Shown piece after piece: positions 6,595 through 13,169 of a stretch of DNA of 31,965 nucleotides; the first letter of the stretch is position 1; each line of letters opens with the position of its first letter. The stretch covers positions 1 to 31,965 of the forward strand of contig AQSC01000047.1 of NCBI GenBank assembly GCA_000402775.1, written 5' to 3'. Source of the DNA: Euryarchaeota archaeon SCGC AAA252-I15 (lineage in GTDB: Archaea > Altiarchaeota > Altiarchaeia > IMC4 > SCGC-AAA252-I15). The notes beneath the pieces are model-generated. The model did no database searches and had not been told where the DNA came from. It saw nothing but the letters and a program-made list of their open reading frames with translations. A program made the translations under genes and the position numbers.

Positions 6595-7446
6595 ATGGAG
6601 AAGTATAGGGCGGTGGGGGATGTTGTGGTGTCTGAGTTGTGGAGGCCTCGGTATCGCGAGCGTTGTGACTAGTGTGACCGGACGCTTGAGGCGGGGCGTG
6701 TTGACGCGTTTGCGCCGGTCGAGGCGCCGCTTCCTGAAGCGGTTTCCGGGTTCCTTGCCAAGGAGGTTGGAGAAGTTGACGTGGTGACTTTCGGATTAGA
6801 GCATAGTTATCGGTTGCCGTATCTTTTCTTTGCATTATTTTTAAGGGGTTTTTCCCAGATTGATCGCGAGGTTGTTTTCGCAGTGGAAAAGCAGGTGCCT
6901 CTTTTACCTGATCTTTTGAGTTTCAATGAGACTGGTGGAATTTCCGATGGTTTGAAGTATGATTTAGCTTTGGCCGCCGGCAATGTTGATTGCCTTCGTG
7001 TTGCGCGAGAGCTTGGTTTACGGCCAGTACCATTTGACCCACGTTGTCCCGGCGTCTGGGATCCGTCACGTCCTTTGGACGTGCAAATGATGCAGATTTT
7101 AGATGAAAATATTTTCTCCAAAGGAGGGAATCCGCTTACTGTGGTTTTTTCGGGTAATAATCACGCTAAGGCGCTTGCACAGTACGACTGCAATTCAGTC
7201 CACGACGAGGATGGTGAGTTAGTACATTATGATTCAACTGGTCCGAGCCTCGGTTACCTGCTTCGAGGTAGGTTTGGTGACCGCTCCCGGCTTATTTCGA
7301 CCGACACCGACGAATGGCGTATGTGGATTGATGTCGAAGACTTCAGTACTGTCAAAATTGATGTTTCTCGACCTCAAGGTCCCGAGCTTGACCTCCACAT
7401 AAACCTTACATTAGCCGACGCAAAGGTGTGTGGAGAAGATGCTTAA
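6595..7446 (+). CDS. Hypothetical protein with an in-frame TAG at codon 26
   Basis: The frame opens with ATG 6595 (MEKYRAVGDVVVSELWRPRY) after a TTTAAAAAGG box at ~6549-6557. It is interrupted by TAG at 6670-6672 and continues in the same frame (CDRTLEAGRVDAFAPVEAP) to 7446, 283 codons in all. Upstream of the next obvious start (GTG 6781) the reading still looks like protein, which suggests one gene. Options: nonsense mutation, sequencing error, a downstream start, or TAG readthrough. TAG is used as a normal stop elsewhere here (mcm, L40e, Cas4-like, one GT4), so reassignment is unlikely. Soluble; family not recognised. GLEHSYRLPY and VVFSGNNHAKAL faintly recall TraB/ChaN/Tiki-type folds, but this is speculative. 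Confidence 0.6.
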
Positions 7447-7607
7447 ACAACATGAGGGGGGAAGTTTTTAGGGTCTTCCAGTTGCCGTGGAGGGGTGTTG
7501 CAGCAATTCTAGGTCAAAGAGAGCTGGTTTAAAGGACTTTCCCTAATCCTTCTTTCGGGCGTAGTCTTTAAAGTAGGCATCGTTATTGATGGGGGAATGA
7601 AAATTAT

Positions 7608-7784
7608 TTAATTCTTACACCGTGCTTTCTCGTTTTCGATGATTTTCTTGATTTCCCTGTCCGTGTATTTTACGGTCGGCCCCAAGTACCGGACGAACTT
7701 GTTTCGCGGGCGCCCCCGCTCCCACACGCTCTTGTAGAGGTACAGGTACTCCCTCCCCTTTATGGTCTTGGTCATGAGCCACAT
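7608..7784 (-). CDS. Small basic protein with KGRPRNKFVRYLGP-type domain
   Basis: 58 residues from ATG 7784, which lies one base after the TAA of the upstream gene (7786). A longer reading from 7838 would overlap that gene by 53 nt and is less likely. The sequence MTKTIKGREYLYLYKSVWER then RPRNKFVRYLGP resembles the short beta-rich module seen in many archaeal small proteins and at the N-terminus of some IS4/IS1634-type transposases (Y-x-Y-L-x(n)-G-K-x-R-x-x-R-Y-L-G). No transposase catalytic domain is present. It is likely the last gene of the 8955-7608 operon. Confidence 0.6.
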   Translation of the reverse strand: MWLMTKTIKGREYLYLYKSVWERGRPRNKFVRYLGPTVKYTDREIKKIIENEKARCKN

Positions 7785-7785
7785 T

Positions 7786-8307
7786 TTATGCTGCAGCCTC
7801 CTTTCTTTGGAATAGATTAGTTTTCTCCCTGAAAACATCCCACATCCCTGCGAGCATGTGCGCTTCCACCGGCTTGTCGAAAACCGGGTGGTAGGTTCGT
7901 CTGGGATATTGGGATATGGTTATGCCTTCCAAGTCTGCGGGCATTTCGATTTTCGCGCGGAAGGAATCAGGACCATCCCCGAACTCAAAGACCTTTGAAG
8001 TTAAAGCCTCCTCCATCTGCTCGGCCTCGGCGAGATGCGCTCCATCAGTTTTATATGAGAATTCCACTGATCCCGCCCAATACCGCATAATAAAGTCGAG
8101 ATCAGGGGAGGGATAATTAGAAGATAATTCAGATGGATCCCCAGCGCAAGAATCGTGGGTTCCTAAGACACAGGGAGTCCGTTCATTTAAGTCGGCGACG
8201 ATATTCTTGATGGGAGGGTCGATCGGATTTGAATGGTGGAATTGCTCTGCATACTGGCTCAGCCGGTCGGTTGCAACCTTGGGTTTTCGTTGGATTTGGA
8301 GAGGCAT
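7786..8307 (-). CDS. Hypothetical protein, DSCAG-motif paralogue 2
   Basis: 173 residues from ATG 8307 (a TTG is directly in front). Family unknown. It is a paralogue of the gene at 8344-8955. Both share, in order, L-x-x-YAE-x-(F/Y)H, DPP-x-x-x-IV, T-x-DSCAG, an EF/EL-x-Y strand, EAL-x-S-x-V-(F/Y)EFGDG-x-x-SFR-x-x-IE, FDKP and MW-x-(V/L)FREK. The invariant DSCAG recalls the T-x-SC-x-GH motif of some archaeal hypothetical proteins, but a His is lacking. It has no membrane segment. It is 36 nt downstream of its paralogue and 1 nt upstream of the small RYLGP protein, so the three probably form an operon. Confidence 0.7.
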   Translation of the reverse strand: MPLQIQRKPKVATDRLSQYAEQFHHSNPIDPPIKNIVADLNERTPCVLGTHDSCAGDPSELSSNYPSPDLDFIMRYWAGSVEFSYKTDGAHLAEAEQMEEALTSKVFEFGDGPDSFRAKIEMPADLEGITISQYPRRTYHPVFDKPVEAHMLAGMWDVFREKTNLFQRKEAAA

Positions 8308-8343
8308 CAAAAAAAGAATTAGGTAGTAGGTCTTGAAATACCC

Positions 8344-8955
8344 CTACTTCACTTTAAACGGCTCGATCTTCTCCCTGAACAAACCCCACATACACTCGAG
8401 CATTACTTCGGTGGGGGGCTTGTCGAAAAGGAGTTGGTAAGTCATCTTGGAGTGATGGGGTATGTGTTCGATCCTTCCACGGAAAGAATTTTCTCCGTCA
8501 CCGAACTCGTAGACGTTTGAGATGAGTGCTTCATGAAGGCTGACTGCCTGAGAGGAATGTGAAGCTTCCCCGCTATAGGCGAGTTCGATGTAAGCATCTG
8601 GATCATAGGCCATGCCGAGTAAAGGATCAGGTTCTGGTTCGTGCATGTCTTCGTCGAGTTCCAATGTGGCATCCGTTTTCATTCCCATTTGCTCAAGTAG
8701 AGTTATTGCTTTCGGGAAAAATGAGGCCTTGTGAGCCCGGCCAGCACAAGAGTCGTATGTGTCGGCTATACACGCAACCTCTTCCCGCAGGGCCATCACA
8801 ATATCGCTTACAGGCGGGTCGAGGCGTTCGGAAAGCGGAGCGCCCCTTTTTTCAGGTGGACAATGGTATTCTTCGGCATACAATGCTAGTTTCTCAGCTG
8901 GAAAATCAGGAATCTCCCTTTTTACAATCGATCCTTTATGAACGCTTTTTTCCAC
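8344..8955 (-). CDS. Hypothetical protein, DSCAG-motif paralogue 1
   Basis: 203 residues, with GTG at 8955 as the apparent start. Soluble and acidic, with no recognised domain. Conserved blocks shared with its downstream paralogue: YAEEYH near residue 27, DPPVSDIV near 47, DTYDSCAG near 66, YEFGDGENSFRGRIE near 150 and FDKPP...MWGLFREK at the C-terminus. Relative to the paralogue it has an insertion around residues 80-115 (EQMGMKTDATLELDEDMHEP). The tandem arrangement with moderate divergence indicates an old duplication. The conserved S, C, D and H residues could be catalytic, but this is inference. Confidence 0.7.
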   Translation of the reverse strand: MEKSVHKGSIVKREIPDFPAEKLALYAEEYHCPPEKRGAPLSERLDPPVSDIVMALREEVACIADTYDSCAGRAHKASFFPKAITLLEQMGMKTDATLELDEDMHEPEPDPLLGMAYDPDAYIELAYSGEASHSSQAVSLHEALISNVYEFGDGENSFRGRIEHIPHHSKMTYQLLFDKPPTEVMLECMWGLFREKIEPFKVK

Positions 8956-8986
8956 GGATTATTATTGGAATTTGAAGTTCAAATAC

Positions 8987-9184
8987 TTATCCTGCTCCGG
9001 CTTTGAAGAAGTCTCCGTATTCTTTTTCCCCGATCTTGAAGTTCTCGTATTCAGTTAGGCGGTCGCGTTTCTTCAGGGTGGATCCGAAGGTGCACCCGGA
9101 TTTTGAGTAGTAGTCGCAGTATTCACAGCAGCCTGAACGGTCATCGCAGAAGCTATAGTCTTGACAGTTTTTACAGCACTTCAC
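8987..9184 (-). CDS. Small cysteine-rich putative zinc/iron-binding protein
   Basis: 65 residues from GTG 9184, chosen because a strong ribosome binding site GGAGGTG (9197-9191) lies 6 nt upstream; GTGs at 9199 and 9193 overlap that site. The N-terminal half carries eight cysteines in CC-x2-C-x5-C-x5-CC-x2-C-x6-C spacing, enough for one or two metal sites. The C-terminal half is charged (KKRDRLTEYENFKIGEKEY). It is divergent from L40e, with an AT-rich box (9222-9233) between them. Family unknown. Confidence 0.6.
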   Translation of the reverse strand: MKCCKNCQDYSFCDDRSGCCEYCDYYSKSGCTFGSTLKKRDRLTEYENFKIGEKEYGDFFKAGAG

Positions 9185-9221
9185 TCCAACCACCTCCACA
9201 ACCAGTAAAGTAATAACAGTG

Positions 9222-9233
9222 TGTATTTAAAAA
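9222..9233 (+). promoter_or_regulatory. TATA-like box upstream of rpl40e
   Basis: gtatttaaaaag lies ~35 nt before the L40e ATG. Its complement lies ~44 nt before the preferred GTG of the divergent Cys-rich gene, so it could serve both. Confidence 0.4.
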
Positions 9234-9262
9234 GAAAGACCCTAATACTTTTTCTCTTAAAA

Positions 9263-9415
9263 ATGGCCAGGTTCCCAGAAGCTGAAAAGCGGATTTTCAA
9301 GGGCGTTTGCATGGAATGCAACGCAAAAAACCCGACGTCTAGTACTAAATGCCGCAAATGCGGTAAAGTATTCACCATCCGCAGGAAAAAGAAGAAGCGG
9401 TCTGCTGTAGGATAG
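9263..9415 (+). CDS. rpl40e: Ribosomal protein L40e
   Basis: 50 residues, the normal size for archaeal L40e, a zinc-ribbon protein of the large subunit. Zinc ligands are seen as C-x2-C (VCMECNAKN) and C-x2-C (TKCRKCGKV), followed by a basic tail RRKKKKRS. The ATG at 9263 is chosen because MARFPEAEKRIFKG matches the family N-terminus. An in-frame ATG at 9221 overlaps the TATA-like box and would add a non-homologous leader. The stop is TAG; the OB-fold gene starts 5 nt downstream. Confidence 0.93.
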   Translation: MARFPEAEKRIFKGVCMECNAKNPTSSTKCRKCGKVFTIRRKKKKRSAVG

Positions 9416-9420
9416 TCGAG

Positions 9421-9774
9421 ATGAGTGAGAAGATAACTTATCTTTCTCTAATACTTGCCATCACGGGGTTAGTAATCCTGACATTCGCCTCAGAATACAT
9501 TAATCCTCCCCGAGCTTCCATCCGGGATATCACGCAGTCTGACGTTGGAATGCACGTCATCGTGAAGGGTATTGTGGATGATGTCCACGTTTTTAAGGGA
9601 GGTTCGGCGGTTTTGACTTTAAGCTCTGATAATGCTAGCATGAAGGTTTACCTTCCATACGAGATTTCAGTCAAGGCCAACTCGACACTGTTTTTAGGGG
9701 AGGAATTAGAGGTTTCGGGTATCGTAAGCTTGTATGAAGGGGATCTTGAGTTGGTTGCCGAGGAATTGAGATGA
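9421..9774 (+). CDS. Membrane-anchored OB-fold protein
   Basis: 117 residues. An N-terminal hydrophobic helix (residues ~5-25, ITYLSLILAITGLVILTFAS) acts as signal anchor. It is followed by a ~75-residue OB-fold-like domain: VGMHVIVKGIVDDVHVFKGG, SAVLTLSSDNASMKVYLP and LFLGEELEVSGIVSLYEGDLEL form the expected beta strands. Such OB domains bind nucleic acid or oligosaccharide; with the anchor, the domain would lie outside the membrane if the helix acts as a signal. The stop overlaps the Cas4-like start (ATGA at 9771), so the two are translationally coupled. Confidence 0.75.
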   Translation: MSEKITYLSLILAITGLVILTFASEYINPPRASIRDITQSDVGMHVIVKGIVDDVHVFKGGSAVLTLSSDNASMKVYLPYEISVKANSTLFLGEELEVSGIVSLYEGDLELVAEELR

Positions 9775-10559
9775 ACGTGCACGTTTCAAGCCTTGCCAAA
9801 TATGATTTTTGTCCGAGGGTCATATACCTCGAAGAAGTGTTGGGTGTTACCCCCAAGCCGTCTGAGGCTAAGGAAAAAGGGCTTGTGGGGCACACGATTA
9901 GAAAAGAGTTGTCGCTTCGGCAGGCCAAGGCTTTGGGAAAGATTAGGGAAGTGTCCGAGCTTGAGAAGATTTTGATTGAGGAAGTAGAGCGGATATTTTC
10001 TGAGGCGCCCAGGATTTACGTGGAAAAGCTTGAGGGAATAGACTACGACAGGATTTTGGATGAGATTCGCCCCCAGATTATGGGGGAAATCAAGGTCACT
10101 TTGAGAAAGCTTTCCGGTTTGGTTGGTGAGGTGGGCTTGGAGAGGGCGCAAGAGTTGGTCACACCCGAAAAAGTAGAGTATTCGATCCGGTCTGAGAGCC
10201 TGGGATTGTCTGGTAGGGTGGACAAGATAATGATTGAAGACGAAAAACACATTCCAGTCGAAATAAAGACGGGAAAGATGGGGGACAGCGTCTGGAGTGG
10301 AGATCGCCTGCAAGTTGGCGGATACATTCTGCTTTGCGACGAGAAATTCGAGCAAACCACACCCTACGGATACGTGGAGTACACTCAAGCCTGCGACACG
10401 CGCCCGGTACTTGCAACTGAAAAGCTTAGGAGGCAGGCACTAGAAGTAAGGGACAAAGTTGACGAAATAATCAATGGGAAAGTCCCCGAGATTTGCCCTC
10501 ACGGATCAGGGAGAAAGTGTGACAGTTGTGGATTCAAGGAAGAATGCTATAAAACCTAG
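9771..10559 (+). CDS. Cas4/RecB-like Fe-S PD-(D/E)XK nuclease (stand-alone)
   Basis: 262 residues. Motifs of the Cas4 family are complete: one N-terminal Cys (C14 in YDFCPRVIYL), H41, the nuclease core D151 (SGRVDK), E164-x-K166 (VEIKTG) and Q181 (LQVGGYILL), and three C-terminal cysteines among C242, C250, C253 and C259 for a 4Fe-4S cluster. It is longer than typical Cas4 because of a helical insertion at ~60-130. No CRISPR array or other cas gene is in the window, so it is better seen as a stand-alone Cas4-like DNA end-processing nuclease. It is coupled to the OB-fold gene by a 4-nt overlap. Confidence 0.88.
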   Translation: MNVHVSSLAKYDFCPRVIYLEEVLGVTPKPSEAKEKGLVGHTIRKELSLRQAKALGKIREVSELEKILIEEVERIFSEAPRIYVEKLEGIDYDRILDEIRPQIMGEIKVTLRKLSGLVGEVGLERAQELVTPEKVEYSIRSESLGLSGRVDKIMIEDEKHIPVEIKTGKMGDSVWSGDRLQVGGYILLCDEKFEQTTPYGYVEYTQACDTRPVLATEKLRRQALEVRDKVDEIINGKVPEICPHGSGRKCDSCGFKEECYKT

Positions 10560-10584
10560 AATCGATTTTTTACGCTACTTCTCT

Positions 10585-10782
10585 TTATTCCTCTTTCCGC
10601 TTCTGCTTGACTTTCCTCGAGATATACCCTGCTATCTTGTTGCGAACGTTCTTACTGTCCACAGTGCAATATTCTGAGACCATCTTCTTGTTGTTTTGAA
10701 AGTCTAAAGTAAAGTCGTCCGGATGTTTTTCCAACAATTCTACAGCAACCCGTGCAATGTATTGTTGCGTGATATTTCCCAT
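10585..10782 (-). CDS. rps17e: Ribosomal protein S17e
   Basis: 65 residues, the standard length for archaeal S17e of the small subunit. The family pattern is seen: MGNITQQYIARVAVELLEKHP, DDFTLDFQNNKK, and KNVRNKIAGYISRKVKQK. A GGTGA ribosome binding site lies within the last codons of sppA, whose stop is 3 nt before this ATG; the two genes are therefore coupled. It is convergent with the Cas4-like gene. Confidence 0.95.
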   Translation of the reverse strand: MGNITQQYIARVAVELLEKHPDDFTLDFQNNKKMVSEYCTVDSKNVRNKIAGYISRKVKQKRKEE

Positions 10783-10785
10783 ACT

Positions 10786-11679
10786 TTAAGTCACCAAAAT
10801 CTTCTTGTAGCCAATATTATGGAAGCCAGTGTATTTAAAACCATACATCCTGTTCAAAAGCTCGATTAAAGACTCCTGCCGCTTTTGATGAATGATCTTT
10901 GGCTCGCCTTCGATACCGCCAAGATTCTTCGCCGCGGACACAGCCTCGTCAAAGCCTCCGACCGCGTCAATCAAACCCAAAGTCAAAGCCTCACTTCCAA
11001 GATAAATCTCACCTTCGGAAATGCTTTCAACAAAACTCGGGTCGAGATCCCGGTTTACTGCGACATCATCCATGAAGTCGACGTGGATTTTGTCGACCAT
11101 CTCTTGCATGTCCAACCGCTCCCCCTCAGTCATGGGGCGGTAAGGGCTTCCCAAATCCTTGGTTTCACCAGCCTTAATCACGGTGACGTTAACACCCAAC
11201 TCGTCCAAAAGATCATAATAATGGAGAATGTAAGCCACAACTCCGATGCTTCCGACCATTGAATCCGCATCAGATATCACGTAGTCTGCGGCAGAAACGA
11301 CGTAATAAGCGCCTGAAGCACCCACCTCCCCAATCCAGGCGACAACCGGCTTCTTCGAAGACTTGACAACCCTCATCATCTCCCGGCTAGCCACGACAGA
11401 GCCCCCGCCCGAGTTCACGTCGAGCAAGATTGCCTTAACCGTGGAGTCGGCCTCAGCCTGCTCGAACGCCTCCTTAATATCTGAGACTGTAGTGCAGGAA
11501 GACATTGAAAACAAGCCCACATCACACCCATCCAAAGTGATAGCGCCCTTCAAAGGCACGACCAACACCCCATCACCGAAAACCTGAGTCGAGTAGGCAA
11601 GATACCCCACCAAACCGAAGAATAATGCTATCGAAAAAAACACAGCCAACACAATAAAAACCTTCCAAAACCGTTTCAT
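10786..11679 (-). CDS. sppA: Signal peptide peptidase SppA (S49 serine protease)
   Basis: 297 residues. An N-terminal transmembrane helix (residues ~7-30) anchors the protein; the catalytic domain follows. The nucleophile is S122 in GEVGASGAYYV and the general base is K174 in GETKDLGSPYR; the 52-residue separation is the one known for short (Bacillus-type, ~300 aa) SppA. Other family motifs: VNSGGGSV (oxyanion region) and SMVGSIGV. It digests cleaved signal peptides and damaged membrane proteins. Gene order on the minus strand is the methyltransferase-like pair, then sppA, then rps17e, all closely spaced. Confidence 0.93.
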   Translation of the reverse strand: MKRFWKVFIVLAVFFSIALFFGLVGYLAYSTQVFGDGVLVVPLKGAITLDGCDVGLFSMSSCTTVSDIKEAFEQAEADSTVKAILLDVNSGGGSVVASREMMRVVKSSKKPVVAWIGEVGASGAYYVVSAADYVISDADSMVGSIGVVAYILHYYDLLDELGVNVTVIKAGETKDLGSPYRPMTEGERLDMQEMVDKIHVDFMDDVAVNRDLDPSFVESISEGEIYLGSEALTLGLIDAVGGFDEAVSAAKNLGGIEGEPKIIHQKRQESLIELLNRMYGFKYTGFHNIGYKKILVT

Positions 11680-11732
11680 CTCCTACACTAATTAGAAGAC
11701 TAAATAAAAAACGAAGATGCTGGAGATTTTTT

Positions 11733-12170
11733 TTACTCCGTGTGATCGTGTTTCGATGCGGGGTGACCGTGATCTCCAACCGGAACTTTCTCAAGTTCCA
11801 TTATGTTTTCGGCTAGCGTGCGGCTTTTAAAGTAAAATCCGGTTTCCTTGGCTCTTTGACTGGTTGGGCCAAAACCTTCAGTGATTAGGTTTTGGTAGTC
11901 GGGGTGCATTTTTGAATAGAGTCCTAAAACGACTCTCCCATCATCGCAAGTCTCGTTAAAGTAGACTTCAACAATCCGCTGCGGAAACCTAGAATACATT
12001 AATGGGCCGAACAAGTCCACAATAACGTCTTGTTTTCCGTCTCCACTAAAGTTTTCCACCATTGAGACATGGTAATCATCTAACACACCGTAATTGTCCT
12101 CAACCCGTTCCATCCGACTCAAATGATCATCGACTTTGCGTTGAATACTCTTATTTCTGAAAACTCTCAA
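11733..12170 (-). CDS. Methyltransferase-like protein, C-terminal half (TTG start or frameshifted)
   Basis: 145 residues. The segment DVIVDLFGPLMYSRFPQRIV followed by FNETCDDGRVVLGLYSK resembles the post-motif-II to motif-VI part of class I SAM methyltransferases (acidic strand, helix, then gene-product strand). The SAM-binding motif I itself is in the gene just upstream. The only start available is a TTG overlapping the upstream stop (TTGA, 12170-12167). It may be a separately translated half or the 3' part of a single gene broken by a one-base shift. The C-terminus is His-rich (GDHGHPASKHDH). Confidence 0.55.
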   Translation of the reverse strand: MRVFRNKSIQRKVDDHLSRMERVEDNYGVLDDYHVSMVENFSGDGKQDVIVDLFGPLMYSRFPQRIVEVYFNETCDDGRVVLGLYSKMHPDYQNLITEGFGPTSQRAKETGFYFKSRTLAENIMELEKVPVGDHGHPASKHDHTE

Positions 12171-12571
12171 GAGGGGCCATCCGGAAGTTTCTCCGTCTCA
12201 CTTACTTCACCCCGGATTTTTTCTTGAAACTGGCCCCTTAAAGGCTCATTCTTGGGAGGAATCGGAAAAACCGGATTAAGGGCGGTAGCAAAAACAGAAC
12301 CACCAAACACATCCTTCAAATCCCGTGAAAAATCAAGCCAACCCGCACCAGAATCAAGGACTCTAAACCGTGGTTTCTCCCCCATCAACCCCTGAAAGTA
12401 TTCCTTCGCATCCCAATGCTCCTCATTCCGAAGAGAATCAAAATTCCTGGAGCGTTCATACGCGCCGACCCTGAAAAAATCCTTCCTGTGAGTTCTGATC
12501 TGGTCTGCGACAACAACCCGCATAGGATCTGGAAGATTATTTGAAATCCAACTACGCTTACGCTTCTCCAT
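12167..12571 (-). CDS. Methyltransferase-like protein, N-terminal half with SAM motif I
   Basis: 134 residues. The N-terminal ~70 residues are basic and helical (MEKRKRSWISNNLPDPMRVV). A class I SAM methyltransferase motif I is then seen in FRVLDSGAGWLDFSRDLKDVFG, with the next strand FATALNP as motif II. The chain ends ~35 residues later, far short of a complete Rossmann methyltransferase fold. The missing half is encoded directly downstream in the -1 frame. Target unknown. Confidence 0.6.
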   Translation of the reverse strand: MEKRKRSWISNNLPDPMRVVVADQIRTHRKDFFRVGAYERSRNFDSLRNEEHWDAKEYFQGLMGEKPRFRVLDSGAGWLDFSRDLKDVFGGSVFATALNPVFPIPPKNEPLRGQFQEKIRGEVSETEKLPDGPS

Positions 12572-12944
12572 GATAGATTCAATTAATTATGAGACACTAT
12601 AGGAAAATTAAACCCTCAAGTTAATCGAGGAAATCAAGGAAAAATTCAACTCATAAAATTGGCTTCAGAATCTCACAAGGTATTATATCTGATAATATTG
12701 TTGAGATTATCAGAAGAACAATTAGTAGGATATACGCTAAGAGAAGTTTCTTCCAAAATTTTTTAATTCTTGAAAACTTTAAAAAAAGTATGAAAAGCAA
12801 AATCGGGAGGGTTAAATTAATCCCGTTTTTAAGCCATATGCAGGCAAGTTACAATTCCATAGGACGTAATTATCACTCAAAGACAAAAAATGGTTTTATC
12901 GACGTAAAACACCTTTCTTTCTTTATTAGTAGAAGAGGGGGTTT
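12572..12944. other. AT-rich spacer with a 9-bp inverted repeat
   Basis: This stretch holds no convincing large gene. It contains a perfect inverted repeat tctgataat/attatcaga (12688-12696 and 12706-12714, 9-nt loop), a possible tiny membrane-protein frame on the minus strand, and a GA-rich motif (12901-12923) shared with the region around tRNA-iMet. A plus-strand frame at 12790-13029 is an artefact that reads through the tRNA. Confidence 0.5.
12651..12800 (-). CDS. Possible small single-span membrane protein
   Basis: A 49-codon minus-strand frame starting from TTG 12800 and ending with TGA at 12653-12651. It encodes a basic patch (KFSRIKKFWKK), then about 18 hydrophobic residues (LLLAYILLIVLLIISTIL) and a short tail ending CEILKPIL. 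The pattern of Lys/Arg followed by a hydrophobic helix is typical of small membrane proteins, but AT-rich DNA yields such frames by chance. No clear ribosome binding site. Low confidence. Confidence 0.22.
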   Translation of the reverse strand: MLFILFLKFSRIKKFWKKLLLAYILLIVLLIISTILSDIIPCEILKPIL

Positions 12945-13018
12945 TGCGGCCGTCGGGATTCGAACCCGAGTCGCAAGATTGGCAACCTCGAGTGATAACC
13001 AGACTACACTACGGCCGC
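12945..13018 (-). tRNA. tRNA-Gly (GCC)
   Basis: 74 nt with no intron. Acceptor GCGGCCG/CGGCCGC, anticodon arm CGAGG-TTGCCAA-TCTTG giving anticodon GCC, T arm TCGGG-TTCGAAT-CCCGA, discriminator A. CCA is not encoded. The anticodon stem contains two G-U pairs. A TATTAAAC box lies ~19 nt upstream, somewhat close for a standard archaeal TATA element. Confidence 0.93.
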
Positions 13019-13043
13019 GTTTTCCATAAGGGTTTAATACCCA

Positions 13044-13079
13044 AGGTCATCGAGGTGACGAAGTCGCCGAAGATGGCCT
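13044..13079 (+). ncRNA. Conserved two-stem RNA hairpin, copy B
   Basis: Outer stem aggtcatc/gatggcct and inner stem ggtgac/gtcgcc with a gaa loop, separated by a ga / gaa internal loop. It matches copy A (6153-6189) in layout and outer-stem sequence; the inner stem differs but stays paired. In the plus-strand sense it would lie in the leader of the glycosyl-1-phosphate transferase gene (ATG 13170) and is followed by a 7-bp hairpin gaacctt/aaggttc (13110-13128). It also sits just upstream of tRNA-Gly on the other strand. Confidence 0.5.
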
Positions 13080-13169
13080 CTTTGATGAAACTTTATTAAC
13101 GTTTCTGATGAACCTTTGTAAAAGGTTCTCGGAGTTTAATATTAATAATTCGATGTATTAAAAAGGTTT

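Noticed and set aside
6670..6672. Pyrrolysine codon
   Set aside because: TAG is used as a normal stop by several genes here and no pyl genes or PYLIS-like evidence is seen; a single site is not enough.
7785..7838. Longer version of the small RYLGP protein
   Set aside because: It overlaps the upstream gene by 53 nt, whereas ATG 7784 lies directly after that gene's stop.
9771..10559. CRISPR-Cas locus suggested by the Cas4-like gene
   Set aside because: No repeat-spacer array and no cas1, cas2 or effector gene is visible in the window.
12790..13029. Plus-strand frame ending AAVGIRTRVARLATSS
   Set aside because: It reads through the complement of tRNA-Gly and is another tRNA artefact.
13083..13128. 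C/D box sRNA (two TGATGA boxes at 13083 and 13106)
   Set aside because: No convincing D box (CTGA) follows the second TGATGA, and the terminal stem expected of archaeal C/D RNAs is absent.
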